NCBI GenBank assembly: GCA_009775355.1
Contig: VSPN01000029.1
Location: forward strand, 1-34,958
From: Muribaculaceae bacterium
Lineage (GTDB): Bacteria; Bacteroidota; Bacteroidia; Bacteroidales; Muribaculaceae
Direction of reading: 5' to 3'
DNA: 34,958 nucleotides
Of the stretch, positions 17,748 to 25,523 are shown in pieces; position 1 is the stretch's first letter; each line of letters opens with the position of its first letter. Both the position numbers and the translations under genes were made by a program. The notes beneath the pieces are model-generated. The model was not told where the DNA came from, did no database searches, and saw only the letters and a program-made list of their open reading frames with translations.

Positions 17748-17778
17748 CAAAATTACAACATTATGCGGTATTCTGCAA
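17748..17778 (-). promoter_or_regulatory. Promoter of the UPF1-like helicase gene
   Basis: On the minus strand TTG (17776-17778), a 20-bp spacer and TAATTTTG (17748-17755) match the Bacteroidota consensus. The predicted start of transcription is within a few bases of the ATG at 17740. Confidence 0.55.
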
Positions 17779-17881
17779 CTTTTGTAGGTGCTCCATGTCT
17801 GCGCCGCCGCATTCTGCCGTCTTGCATGATCGCCTTATATGGGGAATCGGACGGACAATGTTAAGGAATATTTTTCTAACC

Positions 17882-17913
17882 TTTGTGGGATATTAGAAAT
17901 TTTTATATATTTG
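17882..17913 (+). promoter_or_regulatory. Promoter of the citrate lyase operon
   Basis: TTTG (17882-17885), a 20-bp spacer and TATATTTG (17906-17913) are an essentially perfect Bacteroidota promoter. It implies a leader of about 190 nt before citD. Confidence 0.75.
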
Positions 17914-17917
17914 CGGC

Positions 17918-18109
17918 GGATAAGGACTGTCGCTGCTGACATGAGGGCGTAAGCCCTGGAAAGGTCTGCATGCACAGGTCTGTTTATTCACCTTAATCAA
18001 TATTAATGCATTCATCTGTCAAGATGTGGTGAGCATTAATAGCCGGATAACCGGAGGGTGTCCGGAGAATAGAACCTTAAGTCAGAACGTACCTTAAAAA
18101 TCTATACCG
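17918..18109 (+). promoter_or_regulatory. Structured 5' leader of the citrate lyase operon (candidate cis-regulatory RNA)
   Basis: Several stems can be read directly. TAAGG (17921-17925) pairs with CCTTA (17991-17995), enclosing an AGGGC/GCCCT hairpin closed by a GTAA (GNRA) tetraloop (17947-17960). ATTAATGC (18002-18009) pairs with GCATTAAT (18033-18040) around an inner CATCT/AGATG hairpin with a GTCA loop (18013-18026). Three CCGG blocks at 18043-18065 can form alternative hairpins. ACCTTAA appears at 17990-17996, 18074-18080 and 18091-18097. GGTCTG is duplicated at 17963 and 17977. I do not recognise it as a known riboswitch class. Alternative pairings of the CCGG blocks and of CCTTAA with TAAGG would suit a switch, but function is inference. 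Confidence 0.5.
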
Positions 18110-18394
18110 ATGAATCTAAAACCAGCACATGCCGGAACTCTCGAATCCGGAGACATTCTTGTGCAGATCTCACCTGCCGCCGACGGAGAGGGGCTGACTG
18201 TCAATCTTGACAGCTCTGTCGCGTTCCAGTTCGGCAAACAGATCAAAAAAGTAATCTCTGAAACCCTCGTCGGGCTTGGAGTCAGTGATGCGGTTGTCAA
18301 TGCCACCGACAAGGGTGCCCTCGACTGTACAATCCGTGCCCGCGTGACGGCTGCTGCCGTCAGGGCGACCGGAAAGGATGTCTGGAAAGATTAA
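18110..18394 (+). CDS. citD: Citrate lyase acyl carrier protein (gamma subunit)
   Basis: A 94-residue acyl carrier protein of the citrate lyase complex. Ser13 in AGTLESGD is the attachment site for the 2'-(5''-phosphoribosyl)-3'-dephospho-CoA prosthetic group, which is acetylated in the active enzyme. SSVAFQFGKQI and DKGALDCTIRARV are conserved in CitD. Length and start match the family. It is the first gene of the operon, 17 bp before citE, behind the long leader. It works with CitE and CitF to split citrate to oxaloacetate and acetate. Confidence 0.95.
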   Translation: MNLKPAHAGTLESGDILVQISPAADGEGLTVNLDSSVAFQFGKQIKKVISETLVGLGVSDAVVNATDKGALDCTIRARVTAAAVRATGKDVWKD

Positions 18395-18411
18395 CATCTC
18401 ATATTTTCTCC

Positions 18412-19299
18412 ATGGAAAGACTCAGAAGAACAATGATGTTCGTGCCCGGAAACAATCCCGGCATGATGGCAGACGCGCATATATACGGACCTGATTCCAT
18501 TATGCTCGATCTTGAGGATTCTGTCACGATGACCGAAAAGGATACAGCGAGACTGTTGGTTTATAACGCGCTGAAGACAATCGACTACGGTGACACGGAA
18601 ATGGTGGTGCGTATCAATCCGCTCAATACTCCCTATGGCAAGAAAGACATAGAGGCGATGGTCAAGGCTGGTGTACATGTGATACGCATGCCTAAGACAG
18701 AGACTGCCGAAGAGGTGGTCGAGGTGGAACGTGAGATAGAAAAGGTCGAGAAAGAGATCGGATGTGTCGGCAGAACCAGAATCATGGCTGCGATAGAAAG
18801 CGCGCTCGGTGTTGTCAACGCCTATGCCATAGCCACTGCCTCTCCCCGTATGATGGGCATAGCTCTCGGTGCCGAAGACTACTGTGCCAACCTCAAGACG
18901 CAGCGTACGCCCGGCGGCGATGAATTGCGTCTTGCACGCGAGACGATCGTAGTGGCCGCCCGTGCAGCAGGCATCGATGCCCTCGACACAGTGTATTCCA
19001 ACCTCAACGATATGGAAACCTTCCGTCAGGAAGTCGAATTCATCCACCGTCTCGGTTTTGACGGCAAGTCAATCATCAACCCGCGACAGATAGAGATAGT
19101 CAATGAGGTTTTCGCCCCGTCTGAAAAAGCCATAGAGAAGGCGCGAACAATAATCGCTGCTATAAAGGAGGCGGAGAAGAAAGGTTCGGGAGTCATCGCG
19201 GTCAACGGCAAGATGGTTGACCGTCCGGTCGTGATCCGCGCCCAGCGTGTAATTGAGCTTGCCAAAGCATCTGGTATCATTAAAGAAGGGGAATTATAA
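18412..19299 (+). CDS. citE: Citrate lyase beta subunit (citryl-ACP lyase)
   Basis: A 295-residue HpcH/HpaI-aldolase-like TIM barrel that cleaves citryl-ACP into acetyl-ACP and oxaloacetate. RRTMMFVPGNNPGMM at the N-terminus, MLDLEDSV (31-38), VVRINP (65-70) and ALGAEDYCANL are the expected signatures. The full operon context (citD before, citF after) separates it from stand-alone CitE-like proteins. Its TAA stop overlaps the citF ATG by one base (TAATG), indicating translational coupling. Confidence 0.95.
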   Translation: MERLRRTMMFVPGNNPGMMADAHIYGPDSIMLDLEDSVTMTEKDTARLLVYNALKTIDYGDTEMVVRINPLNTPYGKKDIEAMVKAGVHVIRMPKTETAEEVVEVEREIEKVEKEIGCVGRTRIMAAIESALGVVNAYAIATASPRMMGIALGAEDYCANLKTQRTPGGDELRLARETIVVAARAAGIDALDTVYSNLNDMETFRQEVEFIHRLGFDGKSIINPRQIEIVNEVFAPSEKAIEKARTIIAAIKEAEKKGSGVIAVNGKMVDRPVVIRAQRVIELAKASGIIKEGEL

Positions 19300-20837
19300 T
19301 GAATACATTGAAAGACAGAGCGGCCGATATCAAGGCCGCAGCACAGACTCTTGACAAGGAAGTCTATAATTATGCCGGCAAGGACAAGGTCACTACTCCG
19401 CGTCGTGAGTTTCAGAGCCGCAGTCCCAAACTATGCTCTCTTGAAGAGGCTATCCGCCGCTCCGGACTCAAGGACGGCATGACCATATCTTTTCATCATC
19501 ATTTCCGCGGCGGAGACAAGGTTGTCAACATGGTTGTCGGCAAACTCGCCGAAATGGGTTACAAGGATCTGCAGTTGGCCGCATCATCGCTTTCGGATGT
19601 GCATGCCCCTCTGATTGAGCATATCCGCAACGGTGTGATAACAGGCATATCCACATCAGGACTCAGAGGAGAACTTGCCAATGAGATCTCTCGAGGCCTG
19701 ATGGAGAAGCCTGTGGTGTTCAGAAGCCACGGTGGCCGCGGATCTGCCATCGCGTCGGGAGACCTGCATATAGATGTGGCATTCCTCGGCGCATCTTCTT
19801 CCGATCCGCTCGGAAACGCTTGCGGTTATTCTCGTTCGGAAAACGCCAAGTCCATATGCGGTTCGCTCGGTTATGCTCTTCCTGACGCGCAGTATGCCGA
19901 CAAGGTTGTCATCCTGACAGACGATCTCGTTCCCTATCCCAATGTGCCGAATTCAATATCGGAAGATCAGGTGGATTTCGTTGTGGAAGTGGACTCTGTC
20001 GGAGATTCGTCGAAGATTTCGTCAGGGGCGATCCGCGATTCCAAGAATCCCCGCGACATTCTTCTTGCCCAGCTTGCCGCAAAGGTGATTATCAATTCCG
20101 GCTATTTCAAAGACGGATTCTCTATTCAGACCGGCACCGGCGGCGCGTCACTCGCAGCTGTAAAGTACATCAGAAACGAGATGATCGAGCGGGGCATCAA
20201 GGCGTCGTATGCTCTCGGCGGAATAACCGCCCATATGGTCAGGATGCATCAGGAGGAACTGATCGACAGACTGATCGATGTGCAGTCGTTCGACAAGGTC
20301 GCCGCCGAATCTCTTAAGAATGACATGACTCACAAGGAGGTGTCGGCGTGCGAGTATGCGAGTGCGGACGAACCGGGTTCGGCTGTGCATTATCTCGATA
20401 TCGTCATTCTGTCGGCTCTTGAGGCAGACGTCAATTTTAATGTGAATGTGCTTGTCGGAAGCGACGGTATAATCAGAGGTGCTATCGGCGGACATCCGGA
20501 TACTGCCGCAGACTCTGCACTGTCGATAATAGTCTGTCCGCTCCTGAGAGGCCGTATTCCCTGTGTAGTCGATGAGGTGACGACTCTCATCACCCCCGGT
20601 TCGACGGTTGACGTCATTGTCACTGAATACGGCATAGCCGTCAATCCCCGCAGACCGGAACTGGCCGACCGTCTGAGAGAGGCCGGGCTCAAAGTGGTCG
20701 ATATCCGCAGTCTCAAGGAGAAAGCGGCGTCGATTATCGGCGAACCTGATTCTCTTCCTTTCGGTGACAAGACTGTGGGTATTGTCATGAACCGCGACGG
20801 CAGCGTGCAGGATGTCATAAAGAATATCAAGGCCTGA
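19299..20837 (+). CDS. citF: Citrate lyase alpha subunit (citrate-ACP transferase)
   Basis: A 512-residue CoA-transferase-fold subunit that exchanges acetyl for citryl on the CitD prosthetic group. Family features are FHHHFRGGDKVVN near residues 67-79, the GTGGASLAAVKYI loop near 280-292, SALEADVNFNVNV, and the C-terminal VDVIVTEYGIAVNPRRPEL segment. The length is usual for CitF. Together with CitE and CitD it forms the ~550-kDa complex known from other bacteria. It is 34 bp before citX. Confidence 0.95.
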   Translation: MNTLKDRAADIKAAAQTLDKEVYNYAGKDKVTTPRREFQSRSPKLCSLEEAIRRSGLKDGMTISFHHHFRGGDKVVNMVVGKLAEMGYKDLQLAASSLSDVHAPLIEHIRNGVITGISTSGLRGELANEISRGLMEKPVVFRSHGGRGSAIASGDLHIDVAFLGASSSDPLGNACGYSRSENAKSICGSLGYALPDAQYADKVVILTDDLVPYPNVPNSISEDQVDFVVEVDSVGDSSKISSGAIRDSKNPRDILLAQLAAKVIINSGYFKDGFSIQTGTGGASLAAVKYIRNEMIERGIKASYALGGITAHMVRMHQEELIDRLIDVQSFDKVAAESLKNDMTHKEVSACEYASADEPGSAVHYLDIVILSALEADVNFNVNVLVGSDGIIRGAIGGHPDTAADSALSIIVCPLLRGRIPCVVDEVTTLITPGSTVDVIVTEYGIAVNPRRPELADRLREAGLKVVDIRSLKEKAASIIGEPDSLPFGDKTVGIVMNRDGSVQDVIKNIKA

Positions 20838-20871
20838 AAACCAACCCTTCACCTCTCTGATCACAAGAATA

Positions 20872-21375
20872 ATGGCAATAACCCTCGAGGAACTTCTCGA
20901 AGCGCGTGACAACCGGAGGCTCGCCCAGCTTTCATTGATTGAAGCAAATCCGGGCATGACTCTTGTTGTGCTTACAGTCAACATTCCCGGATCGGAAAAA
21001 CGCACTCCCGATTCGCTTGTGGTGGGCAGAGAGGGAGTGAAGACTCTTGAATGCGCTCTTCATCCGGAGAGTGTCGAAGTGCGCGATCTCATCACCGGAT
21101 TCGAGGCTTTCCTGCTTGTCCGCATGGACAGGCAGGAGGCCAAGAAACTGGCTGTAGGAATAGAGACCGGACATCCTCTCGGACGGCTTATGGACATAGA
21201 TGTGTTCAATGAAGACGGGACACCTGTCTCACGCACCGCACTTGGACACGCGTCGCGCAGATGTCTGATTTGCGGGGAGGACGCACGGGTCTGCATGCGG
21301 ACATTTGCGCATACTCAGTCAGAACTTCAGGATAAAATTCATTCAATTGTCAAGGCATATGTTCAGCGGCACTGA
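20872..21375 (+). CDS. citX: Apo-citrate lyase phosphoribosyl-dephospho-CoA transferase
   Basis: A 167-residue enzyme that transfers the prosthetic group from triphosphoribosyl-dephospho-CoA onto the CitD serine. ETGHPLGRLMDIDVFNEDG (about 101-119) and RRCLICGEDARVCMR with paired cysteines are CitX signatures. In some bacteria citX is fused to citG; here it is separate and citG is instead attached to citC. Its last 17 bases overlap the start of the downstream fusion gene, consistent with coupled translation. Confidence 0.93.
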   Translation: MAITLEELLEARDNRRLAQLSLIEANPGMTLVVLTVNIPGSEKRTPDSLVVGREGVKTLECALHPESVEVRDLITGFEAFLLVRMDRQEAKKLAVGIETGHPLGRLMDIDVFNEDGTPVSRTALGHASRRCLICGEDARVCMRTFAHTQSELQDKIHSIVKAYVQRH

Positions 21376-23176
21376 ATTGCATAGGATTTATCTTGATATT
21401 CCCTCTGCCAGACGCAGGTGGTCGGATCTTCTCGCCCTCGTGTCTCTTACTCCTGACGAAGATCCGGATTACACTGTCGGTGTGTCTGATAATGAAGGCA
21501 ATCTCATTGGCACAGCATCTCTTCATGCCGATATCATAAAATATGTGGCCATTCACCCTGATCACAGAGGGGAGTCTGTGGCCAATATACTCCTTTCCGA
21601 TATAATCGGTCATGCGGCCGATCAGGGAATTTCCTCTCTTTCCATTTTTACCAAACCTGATTATGTTCAGGTCTTTTCCGATCTGTCGTTCAGACTTGTC
21701 GGAAGTTGCGCATCGTCGGCGTTGCTCGAGAATTCAGCCGCTGGTATATCGGCTTACAGGTCTTATCTCAGGAGTGTTCGCGAGTCCGCGTCAAAGGATT
21801 CGGATTGCGGTGCGGATTCAACCTGCGGCGTAATTGTCATGAATGCCAATCCTCCGACACTCGGTCATCTTCATCTTGTGCGCGAGTCGGCCTCAAGAGT
21901 CGGGAGACTGTTTGTCATTCCTCTTGCCGACAATGACAAGACTGAGTTTTCGTATGTAGCGAGGAGGCGCGCGCTTGTCAATGCGACCGCGCATATTCCC
22001 AATGTGACGGTTCTGGAGGGAAGTCGTTACTGCATAAGTTCGTCTACATTTCCCTCTTATTTCATCAAGGAACTGTCGGAGCGTACCGACTCTCATATAC
22101 TTCTTGATCTTGACATATTCGCCACACATATCGCTCCCGCACTCGGCGCGAGTGTGAGATTTGTCGGTGAAGAACCTTCCGATCCGCTAACGGCCAGATA
22201 TAATGAACTAATGAAGCAGGTTCTGCCCGAAAGAGGAATCGAAGTTGTCGAGATTCCACGGCTTGCGGATTCACGAGGCTGTCCTGTGTCGGCGTCGCGT
22301 GTGCGCGAGGCATTGTCGGGCAGACGGGTTACGGCTGCTGCCGAACTTTTGCCAGACGCTTCGATTCCCGCATTGCTTGCGCGATGCGCCGCGCTCGCGC
22401 TCAAGCGTGAACTTGATCTTACCCCGAAACCCGGACTTGTGGATTGTAACGACAATGGAGCGCATAAGGATATGGATCACCGGATGATGTCAGAAAGCAT
22501 CAGGACTCTCGAACCCGTTTTTGAAGAAATTGCGCGTATCTCGATGTCAGAAAGTCTTCCTGATGCCGAAGTGCTGAAGCCCGTCGGTTTGTCTGGCGAG
22601 CGTCTGATGCTTGAAGCGACCGGAGGTGTCAATACCCATAAGGGGGCGCTCTTTTCGATTGGTCTTGCCGTCAGTGCCGTTGCCTATCTGATTTACAAAG
22701 CTCGCATTTCTGGTAGTCCGGCCTGTGGTGCAGAGATATTGTCGCCTGACAGCATATCGTCGGTCATTTCAGATATCGCGCAGACTTTCTCTCGCCCGCA
22801 CGGCACACATGGCGCTTCTGTCAGGAATCTTCATGATGTTCCGACCGCGCTTGACATGGCTGTCGGGGGGTATGCTCCCGTCTTCGGATCATGGCGGCGC
22901 ATTGCCGATCCCTCCAGACGGCTTCTGCTTATCATGAGCGAGCTGGAGGATTCCAACATATATCACAGAGGCGGAAGAGAAGGGGCGGATTTTATCAGGA
23001 AGAGATCAGCCGAACTGCTGTCTCTTCATGCAGATGACGCCTCTGCAGAGGCTTTGACTGATGCGCTTGGGCGTTTCAACGCCGAGTGTGTGGGCAGATG
23101 GCTGTCTCCGGGCGGTGCCGCCGACATGCTCGCTCTCTCTCTTTTCATCGACACTGTAACTGATAGTAAGTTTTGA
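21359..23176 (+). CDS. citC-citG: Citrate lyase ligase fused to triphosphoribosyl-dephospho-CoA synthase
   Basis: A 605-residue two-enzyme fusion. Residues ~1-330 are CitC, which acetylates the CitD prosthetic group with ATP and acetate and so switches the complex on. It has a GNAT-like N-terminal part (HPDHRG, 66-71) and an adenylyl-transfer part with NPPTLGH (164-170, the HxGH-type loop). Residues ~335-605 are CitG, which makes the prosthetic-group precursor from ATP and dephospho-CoA: LTPKPGLVDCNDNGAHKDMD near 353-372 and GGVNTHKGALFSIG near 422-435. The ATG at 21359 is chosen because upstream in-frame codons lie inside citX and begin with TTG. No stop, frameshift or low-complexity break separates the halves. 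CitC, CitX and CitG activities are thus all present in one operon. Confidence 0.9.
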   Translation: MFSGTELHRIYLDIPSARRRWSDLLALVSLTPDEDPDYTVGVSDNEGNLIGTASLHADIIKYVAIHPDHRGESVANILLSDIIGHAADQGISSLSIFTKPDYVQVFSDLSFRLVGSCASSALLENSAAGISAYRSYLRSVRESASKDSDCGADSTCGVIVMNANPPTLGHLHLVRESASRVGRLFVIPLADNDKTEFSYVARRRALVNATAHIPNVTVLEGSRYCISSSTFPSYFIKELSERTDSHILLDLDIFATHIAPALGASVRFVGEEPSDPLTARYNELMKQVLPERGIEVVEIPRLADSRGCPVSASRVREALSGRRVTAAAELLPDASIPALLARCAALALKRELDLTPKPGLVDCNDNGAHKDMDHRMMSESIRTLEPVFEEIARISMSESLPDAEVLKPVGLSGERLMLEATGGVNTHKGALFSIGLAVSAVAYLIYKARISGSPACGAEILSPDSISSVISDIAQTFSRPHGTHGASVRNLHDVPTALDMAVGGYAPVFGSWRRIADPSRRLLLIMSELEDSNIYHRGGREGADFIRKRSAELLSLHADDASAEALTDALGRFNAECVGRWLSPGGAADMLALSLFIDTVTDSKF

Positions 23177-23225
23177 ACCAAATCGAATATAACCTTAATA
23201 CTAACAACCATAAAAACTCAAAACA

Positions 23226-25472
23226 ATGGTAGAACTGATCGACAAAGGTGTTTACCTTCTTGATGGAAAGACCATCGCTACCGAAACCGAAGGACTTCCC
23301 GCACCCCGGGAGGCCCGCGAGAACACTATCGCCTATCAGATCCTCCGCGCTCATGATGCGGATGGCGGGAAGGGTGACCGGATGCGTATCAGATTTGACG
23401 CGCTGATGAGTCATGACATTACTTATGTCGGCATCATTCAGACTGCCCGTGCGTCCGGTCTGGAGAAATTTCCCATTCCTTATGCGATGACCAACTGTCA
23501 CAATTCACTCTGTGCGGTCGGAGGCACTATCAATGAGGATGACCATGTGTTCGGTCTCTCTGCCGCTAAAAAATATGGCGGCATATATGTGCCCGCCAAT
23601 CAGGCCGTGATCCACCAGTATGCCCGAGAGGCAATGGTAAAATGCGGCAACATGATTCTCGGATCGGACTCGCACACCCGTTACGGTTCGCTCGGCAACA
23701 TGGGAGTCGGAGAAGGTGGCGGCGAGCTCGTGAAGCAGCTTCTCTGCAACACTTGGGACATAAATGCTCCCGAGGTGGTGCTGGTGTGGCTTGAGGGGAA
23801 ACCGAAGAAAGGTGTCGGCCCTCACGATGTTGCGATTTCGCTTGTGAAGGCTGTCTTCGACAACGGTTTTGTAAAAAACAAAGTTCTCGAGTTTGCCGGT
23901 CCCGGTGTGAAGTATCTGCCGGTAGACTTCCGCAATGGAATCGATATAATGACCACCGAGACCACATGTCTCAGCTCTATATGGGAGACAGACGATGAAA
24001 TCAGGAATTTCTATGAGATTCACGGTCGTCCCGAAGACTACCGTGAACTCAAACCCGGAAAAGTGGCATACTATGACTCGATGATCCGCATCGATCTCTC
24101 ATCGCAGGAGTGTATGATCGCTCTTCCGTTCCACCCGTCGAACGCATACACCATCAAGGAACTCCAGGCGGATCCCGAGAGAATCCTGCGTGAGGTCGAG
24201 GATGACGCGCGCAATCGTTTCGGCGACAAGATCGAGATTGATCTCGTCGGCAAGATACGTGATGGCAAGGTCATGGCTGATCAGGGTATAATAGCCGGAT
24301 GTTCGGGCGGAACATACGATAACCTCGCGGAGGCTGCATCGATCATGAAAGGCGGATCTGTCGGCAACGACTATTTCACTATCTCGGCATATCCGCAATC
24401 AGTGCCTGTATATATGGCCACGACCCGTGACGGAATCGCCGAGGAGATGCTTGAGGCCGGCGTTGTGATCAAGCCTGCATTCTGCGGTCCCTGTTTCGGC
24501 GCGGGAGATGTGCCTGCCAACAACGGTCTCTCTATCCGACACACCACACGTAACTTCCCCAACCGCGAAGGCTCGAAGCCGGGTCAGGGCCAGATTTCAC
24601 TCGTAGCCCTGATGGATGCGCGTTCTATCGCCGCCACAGCCGCCAACGGTGGTGTAATAACTGCGGCCACCGATGTGGATTATACAAATGAGCACAAGCC
24701 CTATTCGTTCGACAAGAAGATTTACGAGCGCAGGGTTTACAACGGTTTCGGTAATGAAAAACTCGACTCGGAACTTCGCTACGGACCCAATATCAAGGAC
24801 TGGCCCAAGATGTATCCCATGCAGGAGAACATGCTTCTTGAGCTGGCTGCCGTGATCCATGATCCTGTCACTACTACAGATGAGCTTATACCCTCGGGCG
24901 AGACATCTTCATATCGTTCGAATCCGTTGAAACTGTCGGAATTCGCGCTGTCGCGCAGAGTCCCTGAGTATGTCGGTTTCAGCAAGAGGATTCAGGCCGA
25001 GGATCTCGCACGTCGTGCAGGAAACTGCCCCAAGAGAGTCAAGGAGGTTCTCGCTTCGGTCGGAGCATCGCCCGAAGATACATCTTTCGGATCCTGCGTA
25101 TTCGCAAACCGTCCCGGCGACGGCTCTGCACGCGAGCAGGCCGCATCTTGCCAGAAAGTGCTTGGAGGCGATGCGAACATATGCTATGAGTATGCCACAA
25201 AGCGCTATCGTTCGAACTGCATCAACTGGGGAATCGTTCCGTTCACTATCTCCAAAGAGACGGAATTCGATTACAATCCGGGAGATTACGTGTTCGTGCC
25301 GGGCATACGGGAGGCAATTCTGTCGGGCAAGGAGGAGGCCGATGCAAAAGTCATCACCAAAGATGGTGTGCGCGACATAAAGCTTCACTTCTCCAACCTC
25401 ACCGCCGACGAGCGTCAGATTCTTGCAGACGGCTGTCTGATGAACTATTATGCAGCCCTGAAGAACAAATGA
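23226..25472 (+). CDS. acnA: Aconitate hydratase
   Basis: A 748-residue aconitase, similar in size and order to mitochondrial-type enzymes, interconverting citrate and isocitrate. Cys359 in GCSGGTYDN and Cys420/Cys423 in FCGPCFG are the three [4Fe-4S] ligands. GSDSHTRYGSLGNMGVGEGGGE near 148-169 and RNFPNREGSKPGQGQ are substrate-binding signatures. The labile cluster makes it a known target of superoxide and nitric oxide. It is 49 bp after the citC-citG fusion, with ACCTTAA at 23192-23198 in the gap, and is followed by icd. The symbol is by family; the subfamily (A or mitochondrial-like) is not certain. Confidence 0.93.
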   Translation: MVELIDKGVYLLDGKTIATETEGLPAPREARENTIAYQILRAHDADGGKGDRMRIRFDALMSHDITYVGIIQTARASGLEKFPIPYAMTNCHNSLCAVGGTINEDDHVFGLSAAKKYGGIYVPANQAVIHQYAREAMVKCGNMILGSDSHTRYGSLGNMGVGEGGGELVKQLLCNTWDINAPEVVLVWLEGKPKKGVGPHDVAISLVKAVFDNGFVKNKVLEFAGPGVKYLPVDFRNGIDIMTTETTCLSSIWETDDEIRNFYEIHGRPEDYRELKPGKVAYYDSMIRIDLSSQECMIALPFHPSNAYTIKELQADPERILREVEDDARNRFGDKIEIDLVGKIRDGKVMADQGIIAGCSGGTYDNLAEAASIMKGGSVGNDYFTISAYPQSVPVYMATTRDGIAEEMLEAGVVIKPAFCGPCFGAGDVPANNGLSIRHTTRNFPNREGSKPGQGQISLVALMDARSIAATAANGGVITAATDVDYTNEHKPYSFDKKIYERRVYNGFGNEKLDSELRYGPNIKDWPKMYPMQENMLLELAAVIHDPVTTTDELIPSGETSSYRSNPLKLSEFALSRRVPEYVGFSKRIQAEDLARRAGNCPKRVKEVLASVGASPEDTSFGSCVFANRPGDGSAREQAASCQKVLGGDANICYEYATKRYRSNCINWGIVPFTISKETEFDYNPGDYVFVPGIREAILSGKEEADAKVITKDGVRDIKLHFSNLTADERQILADGCLMNYYAALKNK

Positions 25473-25523
25473 CATTCTCTCCATATCACATCAGTAAATC
25501 AACCTTAAAACACAATACACAAC

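Larger units (their letters stand above)
17741..18109. other. Divergent intergenic region (helicase / citrate lyase)
   Basis: 369 bp without a gene. It holds the two divergent promoters (17748-17778 minus and 17882-17913 plus) and the long leader of the citrate lyase operon (about 17918-18109). Three tiny start-to-stop frames in the leader (17941-17952, 17970-17996 and 18006-18032) have no coding support. Confidence 0.7.

Noticed and set aside
17941..18032. Leader peptides (start-to-stop frames at 17941, 17970 and 18006)
   Set aside because: They are 3-8 codons long, lack runs of a regulatory amino acid and have no ribosome-binding evidence.
17918..18109. Known riboswitch (TPP, FMN, cobalamin, glycine, SAM, c-di-GMP, THF) in the cit leader
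   Set aside because: None of the conserved cores I can recall is present, so it is reported only as an unassigned structured leader.
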